From positions 26,217 to 90,216 of the forward strand of contig NEWT02000032.1 in the NCBI GenBank assembly GCA_002869925.2: DNA of 64,000 nucleotides. Direction: 5' to 3'. This DNA comes from Nitrospira sp. CG24A (GTDB lineage Bacteria > Nitrospirota > Nitrospiria > Nitrospirales > Nitrospiraceae). Positions within the stretch are counted from its first letter, which is position 1; each line of letters begins with the position of its first letter. A model generated the notes under the pieces. It did no database searches. It was not told the DNA's origin and saw only the letters and a list, made by a program, of their open reading frames with translations. Shown here in pieces: positions 62,951-64,000 of the stretch. The position numbers and the translations under genes are program-made.

Positions 62951-63850
62951 TTACAGCAGAAATCCCGCAATCATTCCGATAAAGACAGCCCCTCCTACCC
63001 ATACATGTTGCTGAAACATGTGGAAGGCGGTAGGAGCTGGTACCGCCTGTCTGAGTTGTAGAGCCTGTTTCAGACACCACACACCGATGGCGGCGAGCGC
63101 GACATAGTAGATCCAGCCAATCTGGGCAAACCAGCCAGCGAGTCCCAGCAATAGCAGCATGGCGGAAAAGACTGCGCCGACCGCGATCCACGTCGACGAA
63201 TCGAACAACAGCGCTGAGGATTTCACGCCGATTCGACGATCGTCTTCTCGATCTTGGAGCGCGTAGATCGTATCGTATCCGATCGCCCAAAAGACCGTAG
63301 CTGCAAACAGGCACCAAGCCGGGGCTTCGATATCTCCTCGCGAGGCGGTCCAGGCCATGATCGTGCCCCAGCCGAAGGCAATACCCAGCATCGCTTGCGG
63401 GATATGAATGACGCGTTTGGCTAATGGGTAGAGGCCGGCCAAAAGCACGGCAATGGGACTCAAGAGGATCGTCAAGGGGTCGAGGAACCACACGAGCGTT
63501 CCTGCCAACAACAGAAAGAATCCGCAGATCAGAAGCGCATGTGTTGCACTGAGCTCGCCCGACGCGAGTGGCCGGACCCGTGTGCGCGCCACATGCCGAT
63601 CGAACGATCGGTCCGCAAAATCGTTCATCACGACCCCTGCGCTGCGCATCACAAAGGAACCGGCGACAAAGATGGCGAGCAAGCGAAGCGGGGGGATGCC
63701 TCGAGCAGCCAACGCTAAGGACCATAGAGTCGGGAACATGAGCAGCCAGGTTCCGGTCTGATTCTGAAGTCGAATAAGTCGGCTGATAGCCGACCAGGAG
63801 AGTTGAGGTGTCGATGCTGACTGCGGTGTCGGGGCAAAGGGCTCAGTCAT
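62951..63850 (-). CDS. ubiA: UbiA-family prenyltransferase
   Basis: From the ATG at 63850 the 299-residue membrane protein has about eight helices and both prenyl-diphosphate motifs: NDFADRSFDR (NDxxDxxxD type) near 77 and YALQDREDDRR near 197. It is closest to 4-hydroxybenzoate polyprenyltransferase (UbiA) and MenA-like enzymes, giving a prenylated quinone precursor. In this clade menaquinone is usual and a UbiA-like enzyme could serve the futalosine route (MqnP); the substrate cannot be set from sequence alone. Convergent with the cytochrome locus. Confidence 0.9.
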   Translation of the reverse strand: MTEPFAPTPQSASTPQLSWSAISRLIRLQNQTGTWLLMFPTLWSLALAARGIPPLRLLAIFVAGSFVMRSAGVVMNDFADRSFDRHVARTRVRPLASGELSATHALLICGFFLLLAGTLVWFLDPLTILLSPIAVLLAGLYPLAKRVIHIPQAMLGIAFGWGTIMAWTASRGDIEAPAWCLFAATVFWAIGYDTIYALQDREDDRRIGVKSSALLFDSSTWIAVGAVFSAMLLLLGLAGWFAQIGWIYYVALAAIGVWCLKQALQLRQAVPAPTAFHMFQQHVWVGGAVFIGMIAGFLL

Positions 63851-63943
63851 GCGAGTGAACTTAACCGAGGGGTGCGGGCCTGTCAACGACGGGAGGCGGA
63901 GGGTTTCTCTTGTGTATTTGGTCTGTCTAGTTTGTTTGGTTGA

Positions 63944-64000
63944 ACTAGGGCCTGTTAACACTACCGCAAGCCATCGACGATCAACGCGAACGTGATGAAC
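63944..64000. other. Possible insertion-sequence end at the window edge
   Basis: CTAGGGCCTGTTAACACTA has the look of an IS5-group terminal repeat next to a CTAG-like target, and the minus strand has a short open frame ending in FITFALIVDGLR. The other end would lie outside the window, so this is a suggestion only. Confidence 0.2.

Noticed and set aside
62910..63725. 271-codon minus-strand frame overlapping the ubiA-type gene
   Set aside because: Out-of-frame shadow; the UbiA frame has both Asp-rich motifs.

Overview
The window reads as chromosomal DNA of a Nitrospira-like bacterium (phylum Nitrospirota; nitrite oxidiser or close relative). The reasons are a long respiratory locus with two cytochrome bd-like quinol oxidase subunit I paralogs, a Rieske/cytochrome b pair, many small c-type cytochromes and a haem-b protein of the ethylbenzene-dehydrogenase gamma (NxrC-like) family, together with hopanoid genes. 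The assignment rests on gene content recalled from the family literature, not on a database search. No rRNA, CRISPR array, prophage or intact transposase was seen; there is one tRNA (Cys).

Region 1 (1-12 kb) is accessory-like. It holds a 5'-truncated radical SAM gene, a ferritin-VIT1 fusion preceded by a 42-residue Cys-rich protein, an indoleamine 2,3-dioxygenase, a DUF6502/DUF5666 pair, a lipoprotein, and a three-gene minus-strand operon: tetrahaem NapC/NirT protein, monohaem cytochrome c, and an outer-membrane barrel with an N-terminal haem c site (Cyc2-like layout). Upstream of that operon is an unusual array of roughly 195-bp degenerate tandem repeats and a decayed IS5-type transposase.

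Region 2 (12-18 kb) contains a ZorA/ZorB-like (MotA/OmpA) motor pair without the usual Zorya effectors, two small membrane proteins, a VapBC-type toxin-antitoxin pair, and a rearranged patch: a frameshifted lepB fragment between 18-bp direct repeats, followed by a second, truncated copy of the antitoxin gene with its control region.

Region 3 (18-32 kb) is mostly housekeeping: ahcY and metK, a TlpA thioredoxin and CcdA, a geranylgeranyl-reductase-like flavoprotein, bamD, fabH, a phosphate module (DUF47 protein, Pit transporter, PhoR/PhoB) and ispH.

Region 4 (32-50 kb) starts with smc and then has an isoprenoid/hopanoid and envelope-lipid group: squalene-hopene cyclase, hpnG, mlaE-F-D-C, a POTRA-less Omp85 barrel, a DUF3187 barrel, dxs, ispG, tRNA-Cys and hpnH. 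Dxs, IspG and IspH feed isoprenoid precursors; Shc, HpnH and HpnG make extended hopanoids; the Mla-type transporter may move lipids across the envelope.

Region 5 (50-63 kb) is the respiratory locus, ending in a convergent ubiA-type prenyltransferase. Across the window at least five copies of a palindromic repeat sit directly against stop codons, and a second hairpin repeat shows a compensatory base-pair change. These repeats are the least explained structure here.
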